The position numbers were made by a program, and so were the translations under genes. The notes below the pieces were generated by a model. That model was not told where the DNA came from and ran no database searches. It saw only the letters and a list, made by a program, of their open reading frames with translations. DNA of 64,000 nt, from assembly GCF_002355595.1 (NCBI RefSeq), contig NZ_AP017422.1, forward strand, positions 1,426,001-1,490,000, given 5' to 3'. Within the stretch, counting starts at the first letter, position 1, and the number at the start of each line of letters is the position of its first letter. Below, piece by piece: positions 1-8,124 of the stretch. Source of the DNA: Filimonas lacunae. GTDB lineage: Bacteria > Bacteroidota > Bacteroidia > Chitinophagales > Chitinophagaceae.

Positions 1-2
1 GG

Positions 3-1310
3 AACTGCAACCGTAGCAGGGAAGCGGAGGTTGCGTATTGGAGTGGCTTGCTGGGTGGTCAGTTTGGTGCCAATGCAGCCGCCGGAAAATCGATACTCAC
101 CGCGTATGAAGAAGCGGGTGAGATTGCTCCCAAGTTGTTAAGACGCTTTGGTATTACAGATGGCAACAGGCAAACCTTAACGCTGGGTATGTTTATGAAC
201 CAGCTGATTAATCCGTTCCGCTTTGGGTTGTTTACTTTATTGTATAACTCAGAAGGACCGGAAGGCGAGATGCTGATTGAGTATGCAGAGAAAGAATGGA
301 AGCAGGAAAAGCATATGGGTGAAACTCCGGTGGATATTATACAACAGGTGATAGCGCACGGAGAAAAAGCGGTGCAGGCTATTGATGCTGCTGCATTGGC
401 AGTGAGCAGTAATAAGGCGGAGTTTGCACGCATTAAAAACGATATGTATTGTTATCGTGCACTTGCCAATTGTTTTGCAGAGAAAGCACAGGCGGCCCTT
501 TGGGTGTTACGCTATAAATATTCCAAACAGTTAAGTGACCTGGATAGTGCATTGCCGCACCTGGAAAAGAGTGTTGTTTATTATAGCACTTTGGCAGATA
601 TAACAAAGGGGGCTTATCGTTATGCCAATAGCATGCAAACGGCGCAGCGTAAAATTCCTATTGGTGGTGATAATGGTAAGAATAAAACATGGGTAGAGCT
701 ATTGCCTTTTTATCAGAAAGAGCTGGCTGTTTTCAAACATAATATAGATTCCTTGCGTCATCCGGTAGCGGTGGCAGCAGGCGCCGGTAAGAAGCCATTG
801 CTGGAAGCCGCGAATGTTACAGTGCTCAGCAAAACAGAAGGTACTTATGCGTTTGCCGTAGGGCAGCAGATGTTTAGTGATACTATGTCGGTGATTAAAA
901 ACTATGCGCCTGAGCTGGTATCGTTAACGGGGTTGCGTTTTAATAAAGCGCAACAGATGAAGGAAGGCACTACCATTACCTTTACAACAGAGCAGCCGGT
1001 GCAATTGCTGGTAGGTTTTTTTAATAAAAAAGGCCCGGGCATGCTGGGCGAGCCGGAGCTGGAAACCAATGCCAGTGCCAACGATTATGGTCAGGCCGAA
1101 ACGAAGATTGCCAATGGTATAGTGATAACAGGCTTTCCGGCTGTGAATGTACATAGCTATTCCTTTAAACCTGGTACGCATACGCTGGTCTTAGGTAAAG
1201 GCGCAGTGATGGTGCTGGGGTTTGTGAAGGAAGGGCAACTGGTGAAAGCATATGATGCAGGACTGGTGCCGGGTGTAACTAAGTTAGAACTGGATTGGTT
1301 ATTTGAATAA
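3..1310 (+). CDS. C-terminal part of a large conserved protein in a glycan-degradation operon (5' end outside window)
   Basis: The reading frame is open from base 3, and the first possible start inside the window is only a TTG at 48, so this is the 3' part of a gene that begins upstream. The visible 435 or so residues are mostly helical in look (many Ala/Lys/Glu blocks, for example around AEKEWKQEKHMGE and YANSMQTAQRKIPIGG), followed by a beta-rich C-terminal section of about 160 residues that looks like an accessory sandwich domain. I recall similar sequences as uncharacterised proteins beside polysaccharide-degrading enzymes in Bacteroidota, but cannot assign a glycosidase family. It ends 23 nt before the next gene and is probably co-transcribed with it. 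Function is inferred from context only. Confidence 0.6.
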   Translation, partial: NCNRSREAEVAYWSGLLGGQFGANAAAGKSILTAYEEAGEIAPKLLRRFGITDGNRQTLTLGMFMNQLINPFRFGLFTLLYNSEGPEGEMLIEYAEKEWKQEKHMGETPVDIIQQVIAHGEKAVQAIDAAALAVSSNKAEFARIKNDMYCYRALANCFAEKAQAALWVLRYKYSKQLSDLDSALPHLEKSVVYYSTLADITKGAYRYANSMQTAQRKIPIGGDNGKNKTWVELLPFYQKELAVFKHNIDSLRHPVAVAAGAGKKPLLEAANVTVLSKTEGTYAFAVGQQMFSDTMSVIKNYAPELVSLTGLRFNKAQQMKEGTTITFTTEQPVQLLVGFFNKKGPGMLGEPELETNASANDYGQAETKIANGIVITGFPAVNVHSYSFKPGTHTLVLGKGAVMVLGFVKEGQLVKAYDAGLVPGVTKLELDWLFE

Positions 1311-1333
1311 GAGAATATTATAAAAACGATTGT

Positions 1334-2908
1334 ATGAAACCTGTAAACAGGACACGTGCTATATTGATAATTGCTTTGCTGGTAGGATTGTCAGGGGGAA
1401 GCTTATCCGGCTTAGCCCAGCAAAGGAAAGGGGCGTTGCTCACCACCATTGCTTTGGAGCAGTATGTAAACCGGTTTAATGCAATTGATACGCAGGATGT
1501 GCAGAACTATATTCCGGATGCAAAGGCGTTGGAGTTTTTATCGGCCAACGTGCCTTTGTTTGTTTGCCCGGATAGTGTGATAGAAAAAATATATTACTAC
1601 CGCTGGTGGACGTTTCGCAAGCATTTGAAGCAAACGCCGGACGGCTTTATATTCACGGAGTTTATTACACCGGTGAAACATGCCGGTAAACACAATTCTG
1701 TAAGCAGCGCGTTGGGGCATCATATTTATGAAGGACGCTGGCTGCTGGATACGCAGTATATCAATCAGTATGTACGTTTCTGGTTGCAATTGGATAAAAC
1801 CTTTAAAGCGCCCCGTTTGCATGGGTTTAGCGGATGGGTGGAAGATGCAGTGTACCAGTTGTACAAAGTGCAGCAGGATATTCGCCTGGTTCGTTCGCTT
1901 TACCATGATATGGATACCGAATATGTAAACTGGGAGAAAGAACGTTTATTGTCCAGCGGCTTGTTCTGGCAGTATGATGTAAAGGATGCGATGGAAGAAA
2001 GTATCAGCGGTGGCAGAAAGGTAAAGAATATGCGCCCAAGCATTAACAGTTATATGTATGGTAATGCAGTGGCTATGGCGCAGATGGGTAAGTTGTTGAA
2101 GGAAGATCAGTTACACAAGCAGTACGAAGCAAAAGCTATCGACTTACGTAAGTTGATACAGGATAGCTTGTGGGATGATAAAGCGGAGTTTTTTAAAACC
2201 CGTTTAGAGAAAGGTGGTTTGTCGGATGCACGGGAAGCGATCGGTTTTATTCCCTGGTATTTTAACCTGCCTGCCAACAACGGGAAATATACTGCTGCCT
2301 GGAAGCAATTAACAGATACCGCCGGCTTTTGGGCTCCGTGGGGATTAACCACGGCCGAAAGAAGGCATCCGGGTTTCAGAACACATGGTACCGGACATTC
2401 CTGTGAATGGGATGGTGCTGTCTGGCCTTTTGCTTCTACGCAAACATTAAAAGCATTTTCTAACCTGCTGAATAATTATAAAAAGGATGCAACCGTGCCG
2501 GGTGCAGCTGCCTTTTTGCAGGCGATGCATACCTATGCTTTATCACATCAGAAGAACGGGGATGCTTATATTGGCGAATACCAGGATGAAAAAACAGGGT
2601 ATTGGTTAAAGGGAGATAATGAGCGCAGCAGCTTTTATAATCACTCGGGCTTTGCTGACCTGGTTATCAGTGATTTAGTAGGCCTGAAACCAGCGGAGGG
2701 AAACACGGTGGTAGTAGCTCCATTATTGCCGGAAGGTGCGTGGGATTGGTTTTGTTTGGATAAGGTGGCTTATCATGGTAAAATACTCACCATCATCTGG
2801 GATAAAACAGGAACGCATTTTAACAAAGGAAAAGGATTTCAATTGTGGGTGAATGGTAAAAAAGTGGCGCAAAGTGTTAAATTGAATGCATTGAAAGCTA
2901 CTATTTAA
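1334..2908 (+). CDS. secreted GH63/MGH1-like (alpha/alpha)6-barrel glycoside hydrolase
   Basis: A 524-residue exported protein. Residues 1-29 form a signal peptide (basic start, hydrophobic core, cleavage near LAQQ). The body carries patterns of the MGH1/GH63-like (alpha/alpha)6 toroid: SGWVEDAVYQL near residue 170, MRPSINSYMYGNA near 235 and CEWDGAVWPFAS near 355, with acidic residues in positions where such enzymes keep their catalytic acid and base. Family knowledge: these inverting enzymes remove terminal glucosyl, mannosyl or related sugars; the substrate here cannot be told. The stop codon overlaps the start of the next gene by one base (TAATG), so the two are translationally coupled. 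It belongs to the 1-6753 glycan operon. Confidence 0.75.
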   Translation: MKPVNRTRAILIIALLVGLSGGSLSGLAQQRKGALLTTIALEQYVNRFNAIDTQDVQNYIPDAKALEFLSANVPLFVCPDSVIEKIYYYRWWTFRKHLKQTPDGFIFTEFITPVKHAGKHNSVSSALGHHIYEGRWLLDTQYINQYVRFWLQLDKTFKAPRLHGFSGWVEDAVYQLYKVQQDIRLVRSLYHDMDTEYVNWEKERLLSSGLFWQYDVKDAMEESISGGRKVKNMRPSINSYMYGNAVAMAQMGKLLKEDQLHKQYEAKAIDLRKLIQDSLWDDKAEFFKTRLEKGGLSDAREAIGFIPWYFNLPANNGKYTAAWKQLTDTAGFWAPWGLTTAERRHPGFRTHGTGHSCEWDGAVWPFASTQTLKAFSNLLNNYKKDATVPGAAAFLQAMHTYALSHQKNGDAYIGEYQDEKTGYWLKGDNERSSFYNHSGFADLVISDLVGLKPAEGNTVVVAPLLPEGAWDWFCLDKVAYHGKILTIIWDKTGTHFNKGKGFQLWVNGKKVAQSVKLNALKATI

Positions 2909-3900
2909 TGAAACTACTGTCTTTTGTTCTTGCGTTATTAAGTTTTAGTGTTGCCTGCGCCCAGGATAAACCCGTAGAAGCCTATGGCTGCCGCCTGGTG
3001 CAAACAGTGTATAAAGGCGATACAGTGCATATTCTCGTAAAAAGCAAAAAAGGAGAAGAGCAGGTGAAGAAGCCCTTATTTTTCTTTTGCCAGGGGAGTA
3101 TGGCGCAGCCTTTATTGAAATATGATGATGATGGAATGTATGGTGTATTTCCGTTTAATACAGACAGTCTTTCACAGTATTATCACCTGGTAATTGCAGG
3201 AAAGCCAGGTGTGCCTTTGCAGGCAGGGAAAAAGCAACTGGGAGATAATTTTGTATACCTGGATTCTACAGGGAGATTACCGGATACTTACCGGAGAAAT
3301 AATCACCTGGATTATTATGTGCAACGCGATGAATATGTGCTTCGTTTTTTAGAGAAGCAACCCTGGGTGGCAACGGGTAAGCTGGTGATTGCCGGACATT
3401 CGGAAGGGGCTTGTATAGCAGCTAACCTGGCGGCTAAAGATAAAAAAGTAACCCAGCTGATTTATTCAGGCGGTAATCCATTGGGAAGGATCATGAGTAT
3501 GGTTCGTATGGGCAGGGATACAGAAACGGATACGGCGGGTGAAGGAGAAAAAACGTTTGCGCTTTGGGAGAAGATTGCAGATAATCCTACAGATACGGGG
3601 TATACCGGTATGGATAGTTATCAAACCACTTATAGTTTTTCGCATCCATTGATGCACTTGTTGGATGGATTGAAAATGCCGGTGCTGGTGAGTTATGGTT
3701 CTAAAGATCATTCAGCCTATGGAAATGATTACTGGCGGCTGGAAAGCATTCGCCGGCATAAGAAAAACTTTACTTACAAAGTATATATAGGCACAGAGCA
3801 TAACTATTTTCCTGTGCGTAAGGATGGTAGTATCAACTATGAAGTGTTTAACTGGGATAAGGTGGCGAATGAGTGGTGTGCATGGTTGTTGCAGCAGTAG
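2908..3900 (+). CDS. secreted alpha/beta hydrolase (putative carbohydrate esterase)
   Basis: A 330-residue alpha/beta-hydrolase-fold protein. The nucleophile elbow reads GHSEGACIA around residues 164-172 (Ser of GHSEG); a late Asp (YGSKDHSAYG, about 267) and His (IGTEHNYFPV, about 295) can complete the triad. The N-terminus is an export signal; the VACAQ stretch could be a lipobox (Cys) or a signal-peptidase I site, and I cannot decide. It overlaps the preceding hydrolase gene by one base and lies 30 nt before the GH95 gene, so it is likely an esterase that strips acyl or methyl groups from the same glycan. Peptidase activity is the alternative, since related folds occur in S9/S33 enzymes. 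Confidence 0.7.
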   Translation: MKLLSFVLALLSFSVACAQDKPVEAYGCRLVQTVYKGDTVHILVKSKKGEEQVKKPLFFFCQGSMAQPLLKYDDDGMYGVFPFNTDSLSQYYHLVIAGKPGVPLQAGKKQLGDNFVYLDSTGRLPDTYRRNNHLDYYVQRDEYVLRFLEKQPWVATGKLVIAGHSEGACIAANLAAKDKKVTQLIYSGGNPLGRIMSMVRMGRDTETDTAGEGEKTFALWEKIADNPTDTGYTGMDSYQTTYSFSHPLMHLLDGLKMPVLVSYGSKDHSAYGNDYWRLESIRRHKKNFTYKVYIGTEHNYFPVRKDGSINYEVFNWDKVANEWCAWLLQQ

Positions 3901-3930
3901 AAATTATTGATAATAAAACTAAACGATTAT

Positions 3931-6753
3931 ATGCTTGCTTGTTTCCGTTTTCATAAAGTGTTTGTTGCAGGTGCATTACTGGGGAGTATGCCGGTTGTTG
4001 CACAACAGGATAGCAGCCTGCTGTTATGGTATAAACAGCCTGCAACAAAGTGGACGGAAGCGCTTCCTATTGGCAATGGCTCCATAGGCGGAATGGTATA
4101 TGGAGGTGTGCAGGAAGAGCATATTCAGTTTAATGAAGCTACTCTATGGACGGGCAGGCCACGTGCTTATGCACGTGAAGGTGCTGTGGAGTATTTGCAA
4201 CCTATTCGTTCCTTGCTGGCCGCAGGTAAACAACAGCAAGCCGAAGCATTGGCAGGCGAACATTTTATGGGCTTGAAGGATATAGATGATCATGTATATG
4301 CGGTGCAGAAAAAGAGCTGGTTGCAAAAAGTAAGGCAGGACACAAGTTTGGCTATGCCAGGTGTAGATGTGCATACATGGAAGAAGATGCGTTTGCCGGT
4401 GTTGAATGGTTGGGAAGCGGCTGGGCTGGAGGGGCTGGATGGTGCTGTTTGGTTTAGAACAGGGTTTGAATTGCCGGCAGCCTGGAAGGGCAGGAACCTG
4501 GTGCTGGCTTTGGGTAAGATAAGAGATATTGATTTTACTTATGTCAATGGTGGGTTGGTAGGTAGTGGAGAAGGGGGGACTAATAAAAGAGTATATACTA
4601 TAGCCGCTGGTGCGGTAAAAGAGGGAGTGAATGATATAGCCATACAGGTAATTAACTTCTATGATAAAGGTGGTTTTGCGGGAGTGAAGAACGATGAGCG
4701 GATATTTACTGTATATCCGGAGGGGATGAAGGCTTCGGAGGGTATTGCTTTGTCGCTGGAGTGGCGATATTTTGTGCAGGATGATAGCCCACCTGCTTAT
4801 CCACAGTATCAAGGTAGTTATCAGCCTTTTGGTGACTTGTTCCTGCGTTTTCCGGGTATGGGGAATGTGACGGGCTATACAAGAACTTTAGACATTGCCA
4901 ATGCGCTTGCAGAAGTAAAGTATTCGGCTAATGGTGTTGGTTATACGCGCACTTATTTTGCGAGTGCTGCTGATAAAATAATGGTGTTGCGTGTGGCAGC
5001 AGATAAGCATGCGGCTGTTTCTGTTGCTGGTGTATTAGGGGCTGCGCATAAAGATTGCCAGGTGCAACGCTTGAATGATAGCACATTGCGCTTACAGGTG
5101 CAGGTGAAGAATGGAGCCTTGCATGGTGTGGCTTATTTAAAGGTGCGGGCGAAGGGAGGTAAGGTACATGTGCAACAAAATGAGCTGGTGGTAACAGGCG
5201 CGGATGAAGTGTTTTTTTACCTGGCAGCCGCAACAAACTATAAGAATTACCAGGATGTGTCGGGTAACCCGGATGCTATATGTGCGCAACGGATGCGGGC
5301 GTTGGTGAATTTGAGCTATACTGCTATGAAAGTAAAGCATGTGCGGGATTACAAAGATTACTTTTCGCCTTTTGCCATATCATTGGGAGCACATAACAGA
5401 ACTGAGTTACCTACGGATGAACGTATACGGCAATTTACGCCTGCTACTGATGCGGGATTATTGAGTTTGTATATGCAGTATGGCCGTTACCTGCTTATTT
5501 CTTCTTCACGTGCAGGTGGACAGGCAGCTAACCTGCAGGGGATATGGAATGATTTGCTAACGCCACCCTGGGGCAGTAAGTATACTACCAATATTAATTT
5601 ACAAATGAATTACTGGCCGGTAGATCTGTTGCATTTATCGGATTGTAGCAGGCCTTTGTTTGAGATGATAAAGGAATTGAGTGTGGCGGGTAAGGCTACT
5701 GCTGCTGCGCATTATGGCGCACCAGGCTGGGTGTTGCATCATAATACGGATTTGTGGCGTGGAACAGCTCCTATTAATGCTTCTAATCATGGTATATGGG
5801 TTACTGGTGCAGCATGGCTATGTCATCATATCTGGGATCATTACCAGTTTACGCTGGATAAGGCTTTTTTAAAGGTGTATTACCCGGTAATGAAATCTGC
5901 TGCTTTGTTTTTTGATCATTTTTTAGTGAAGGATAGTGCAACAGGATGGTTAATAAGCACGCCCTCTAATTCTCCAGAGCAAGGTGGGTTGGTAGCTGGC
6001 CCTGCTATGGATCACCAGATCATCAGGGATTTATACCGTAATTGTATTGCTGCGGCGGCTGTATTGCAGGTAGATAAGGAGCAGGTGTTGCAATGGGCGA
6101 CTACCTGCGGGAAGATAGCGCCTAATCAGGTGGGGAAATACGGACAATTGCAGGAATGGATGCAGGATAAGGATGATACCTCTAATACGCACAGACATGT
6201 ATCTCATTTATGGGCATTGTATCCCGGAAAGGAGATAACTCCACAAACACCTGATTTGTACCGGGCTGCAAGACGATCCTTATTGTATCGCGGGGATGGA
6301 GGTACAGGCTGGAGTCTGGCGTGGAAGGTGAATTTATGGGCGCGATTGCATGAGGGAGATCATGCTATGCTGATGTTATCACATTTGTTAACCCCGGCCG
6401 AACATAATGGAGTAGAGCAGGGCGGAGTGTATCAGAATTTGTTTGACGCGCATCCGCCATTCCAGATTGACGGCAACTTTGGTGGTGCGGCGGGTTTGGC
6501 AGAGATGCTGGTGCAAAGTGAAGGAGAAGAGATTGAATTATTGCCTGCTTTACCAACGGCTTTATCTGAAGGAAGTGTGAAAGGAATTCGTGCAAGAGGA
6601 GGTTTTGAATTGAATTTCAATTGGATAGATGGTCATTTGCAGCAGGTACAGGTGCGTTCGTTGGTAACAGGTATTTGCAGGCTGGTGTATAAGGGTCAGC
6701 ACCGGAGCTTGCCGGTTACGAGCGGAGGTACTTATATAGTTCGTTGGGATTAG
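3931..6753 (+). CDS. GH95 family glycoside hydrolase (alpha-L-fucosidase/alpha-L-galactosidase type) with inserted sandwich domain
   Basis: GH95 hallmarks are present: the N-terminal sandwich start (WTEALPIGNGSIGGMVYGG, about residue 40), the catalytic barrel segments LQGIWNDLLTPPWGSKYTTN and HHNTDLWRGTAP, then HRHVSHLWALYPG, GDGGTGWSLAWK and FQIDGNFGG near the C-terminus. The frame opens at a TTG (3907), but the ATG at 3931 begins a normal signal peptide ending at VVAQQ, so I start there (940 residues). Usual GH95 length is about 750-820; the excess is an insertion at about residues 118-260 holding a GH2-sugar-binding-like sandwich (GAVWFRTGFELP, YVNGGLVG). GH95 enzymes remove terminal alpha-1,2-fucose or alpha-galactose; which applies is unknown. 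Last gene of the operon. Confidence 0.88.
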   Translation: MLACFRFHKVFVAGALLGSMPVVAQQDSSLLLWYKQPATKWTEALPIGNGSIGGMVYGGVQEEHIQFNEATLWTGRPRAYAREGAVEYLQPIRSLLAAGKQQQAEALAGEHFMGLKDIDDHVYAVQKKSWLQKVRQDTSLAMPGVDVHTWKKMRLPVLNGWEAAGLEGLDGAVWFRTGFELPAAWKGRNLVLALGKIRDIDFTYVNGGLVGSGEGGTNKRVYTIAAGAVKEGVNDIAIQVINFYDKGGFAGVKNDERIFTVYPEGMKASEGIALSLEWRYFVQDDSPPAYPQYQGSYQPFGDLFLRFPGMGNVTGYTRTLDIANALAEVKYSANGVGYTRTYFASAADKIMVLRVAADKHAAVSVAGVLGAAHKDCQVQRLNDSTLRLQVQVKNGALHGVAYLKVRAKGGKVHVQQNELVVTGADEVFFYLAAATNYKNYQDVSGNPDAICAQRMRALVNLSYTAMKVKHVRDYKDYFSPFAISLGAHNRTELPTDERIRQFTPATDAGLLSLYMQYGRYLLISSSRAGGQAANLQGIWNDLLTPPWGSKYTTNINLQMNYWPVDLLHLSDCSRPLFEMIKELSVAGKATAAAHYGAPGWVLHHNTDLWRGTAPINASNHGIWVTGAAWLCHHIWDHYQFTLDKAFLKVYYPVMKSAALFFDHFLVKDSATGWLISTPSNSPEQGGLVAGPAMDHQIIRDLYRNCIAAAAVLQVDKEQVLQWATTCGKIAPNQVGKYGQLQEWMQDKDDTSNTHRHVSHLWALYPGKEITPQTPDLYRAARRSLLYRGDGGTGWSLAWKVNLWARLHEGDHAMLMLSHLLTPAEHNGVEQGGVYQNLFDAHPPFQIDGNFGGAAGLAEMLVQSEGEEIELLPALPTALSEGSVKGIRARGGFELNFNWIDGHLQQVQVRSLVTGICRLVYKGQHRSLPVTSGGTYIVRWD

Positions 6754-6902
6754 ATAGGTGGAATGATAATAATAGAGTCTGGTTTTGCCTGTACTGGTAA
6801 AAATAAGGTGCAGCCAGAAGGAATTGTAAGTTGCAGTTTGTGCAGGAGATATTAGGAGATTTTGTATTAAAATGATTGATTTACAAAGGAATAGTTATAA
6901 CA

Positions 6903-6925
6903 AAGGCGCAGATATTCTGCGCCTT
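6903..6925. terminator. bidirectional hairpin terminator
   Basis: A perfect 10-bp stem (AAGGCGCAGA with TCTGCGCCTT) around a 3-nt loop sits between the end of the GH95 gene (+) and the end of the glycine-rich protein gene (-), about 41 nt from the latter's stop. The T-tract is weak on both sides (GTTTGTTC on the plus side). Confidence 0.6.
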
Positions 6926-6966
6926 GTTTGTTCTAATCCGAAAAGAACCATTGCTGAAAAACGGGT

Positions 6967-7365
6967 TTACTTTTTATAGTAATTCTTTTTTGCTTCAAAG
7001 ATGGTATTGTCACGTTCTCTTTTTAACGCTTTTACCTGGTATCTTTTTTCTTTACGCGTTAACCCCTGGTCCATACGTGCAGATGCGATTTTATCAGAGT
7101 AATCGTGCTTAATATCTTCGATTTGCATATCAAGTCTGGAAGGTCTGTAAGCGGTGCCATATCCGTTTCCATACGGGTAACCCCATCCATAGCCCCACGG
7201 CATTCCAAAACCATAATATGCCCCGAAAGGGTAATAACCACCGGCTGATACTATTACTCTTGTACCGCCACCATATCCTCCCCTAATACCGCCCCCGCCA
7301 TGACGTTGAGCGGATGCTCCGGACACTATCCCTAGTGTGAGCATTATAATCAGTATCTTCTTCAT
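6967..7365 (-). CDS. small exported Gly/Tyr-rich protein with charged helical tail
   Basis: Residues 1-19 are a signal peptide ending ASAQ. Residues 20-75 are rich in Gly and Tyr (RHGGGGIRGGYGGG, then YGFGMPWGYGWGYPYG). The last 55 residues are highly charged and predicted helical (IEDIKHDYSDKIASARMDQGL, LKRERDNTIFEAKKNYYKK), a likely coiled coil. The open frame extends 38 codons upstream, but that extension has no signal features and the ATG at 7365 begins the signal peptide, so 132 residues is the better model. Similar short proteins are common and uncharacterised in Bacteroidota; a cell-surface or periplasmic role is only inferred. It stands alone, upstream of a gene-free stretch. Confidence 0.65.
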   Translation of the reverse strand: MKKILIIMLTLGIVSGASAQRHGGGGIRGGYGGGTRVIVSAGGYYPFGAYYGFGMPWGYGWGYPYGNGYGTAYRPSRLDMQIEDIKHDYSDKIASARMDQGLTRKEKRYQVKALKRERDNTIFEAKKNYYKK

Positions 7366-8124
7366 AACTGGTTGTTTTAAATCACCACTTATAAGACGTT
7401 TAAAGAACAGAAAAATTACATCCCAAAGGTAGTTATAACATTTGTGTAACATTCCATTTTTAATCTCTTGTTTTTGCATATAAAGTGCGCATAAAATGCT
7501 TGTTTTTGCTGGTTGTTAAAACTGTTAACTCTATCGGTTTTTTATAGCTAAACGTCGGGGAATGGGCGGGTGAACTGTTAGTTGTAAGCTGGTTTGGTGT
7601 TGCGGTTGGGTGTGTTTAAAGTATTGTGGCGGCTGTGTTCTAATGAATTTCTAATAGTGCTGAGGGAATAGGCAGGTGTGTTGCAGGAACGTTTTGTTTT
7701 AGTTGAGTGAGTGTTTGTTTTTTGATGTAACGTATTAGTGGTTGTAAGGTGAATAGGTGCGCTTTGTGAATGGAGGTGGTTGTGCTTTTTGGATGGTGTA
7801 TTGTTTATTCAAATAATTATTGTTAAGGTTGTTTTTGTGGAAGGTGATGAAGTTTGTGGTGGATAGTTTTTGTATCGCGGGATTGTTTGTTGGCTTTATT
7901 GGGAAGGAATGGCATAGGTGCGAAGTGTTATTTCTGTTGCTGTGGAGTGGGGTGTGATATTTGTATATTGTATAATATTTTACATAATAATCATTGCGTG
8001 CGTGTATATGATATAGAAAAATTAGAATAGATAAAAATTTAAATTGTCGTTATGTTGTTTGTTAAGTCTTTTATATTCGCACCGATTTTTAAAATTAGTT
8101 AATCCGTAATCCAAACGACTACTT
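7366..8124. other. 759-bp gene-free, strongly C-depleted region
   Basis: No convincing coding frame is present. By hand count, 7561-7980 contains about 141 G and only about 24 C in 420 bases on the plus strand (34% against 6%), a much stronger skew than in the neighbouring genes. The stretch is G/T-rich and turns A/T-rich from about 7970 to the start codon at 8125. It must hold promoters for the minus-strand gene on its left and the large secreted protein on its right. An imperfect -7 element TATATTCG (8072-8079) precedes the right gene, but no well-placed -33 TTTG was found. It could be a long leader or non-coding RNA. Confidence 0.5.

Noticed and set aside
4144-4812. Long minus-strand ORF opposite the GH95 gene (222 residues)
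   Set aside because: Shadow of the GH95 reading frame; composition is not protein-like and the GH95 motifs on the plus strand are clear.
8058-8079. Promoter of the large T9SS protein gene (TTTG and TATATTCG)
   Set aside because: The elements are only 10 nt apart, not 19-21, and the -7 box has one mismatch.
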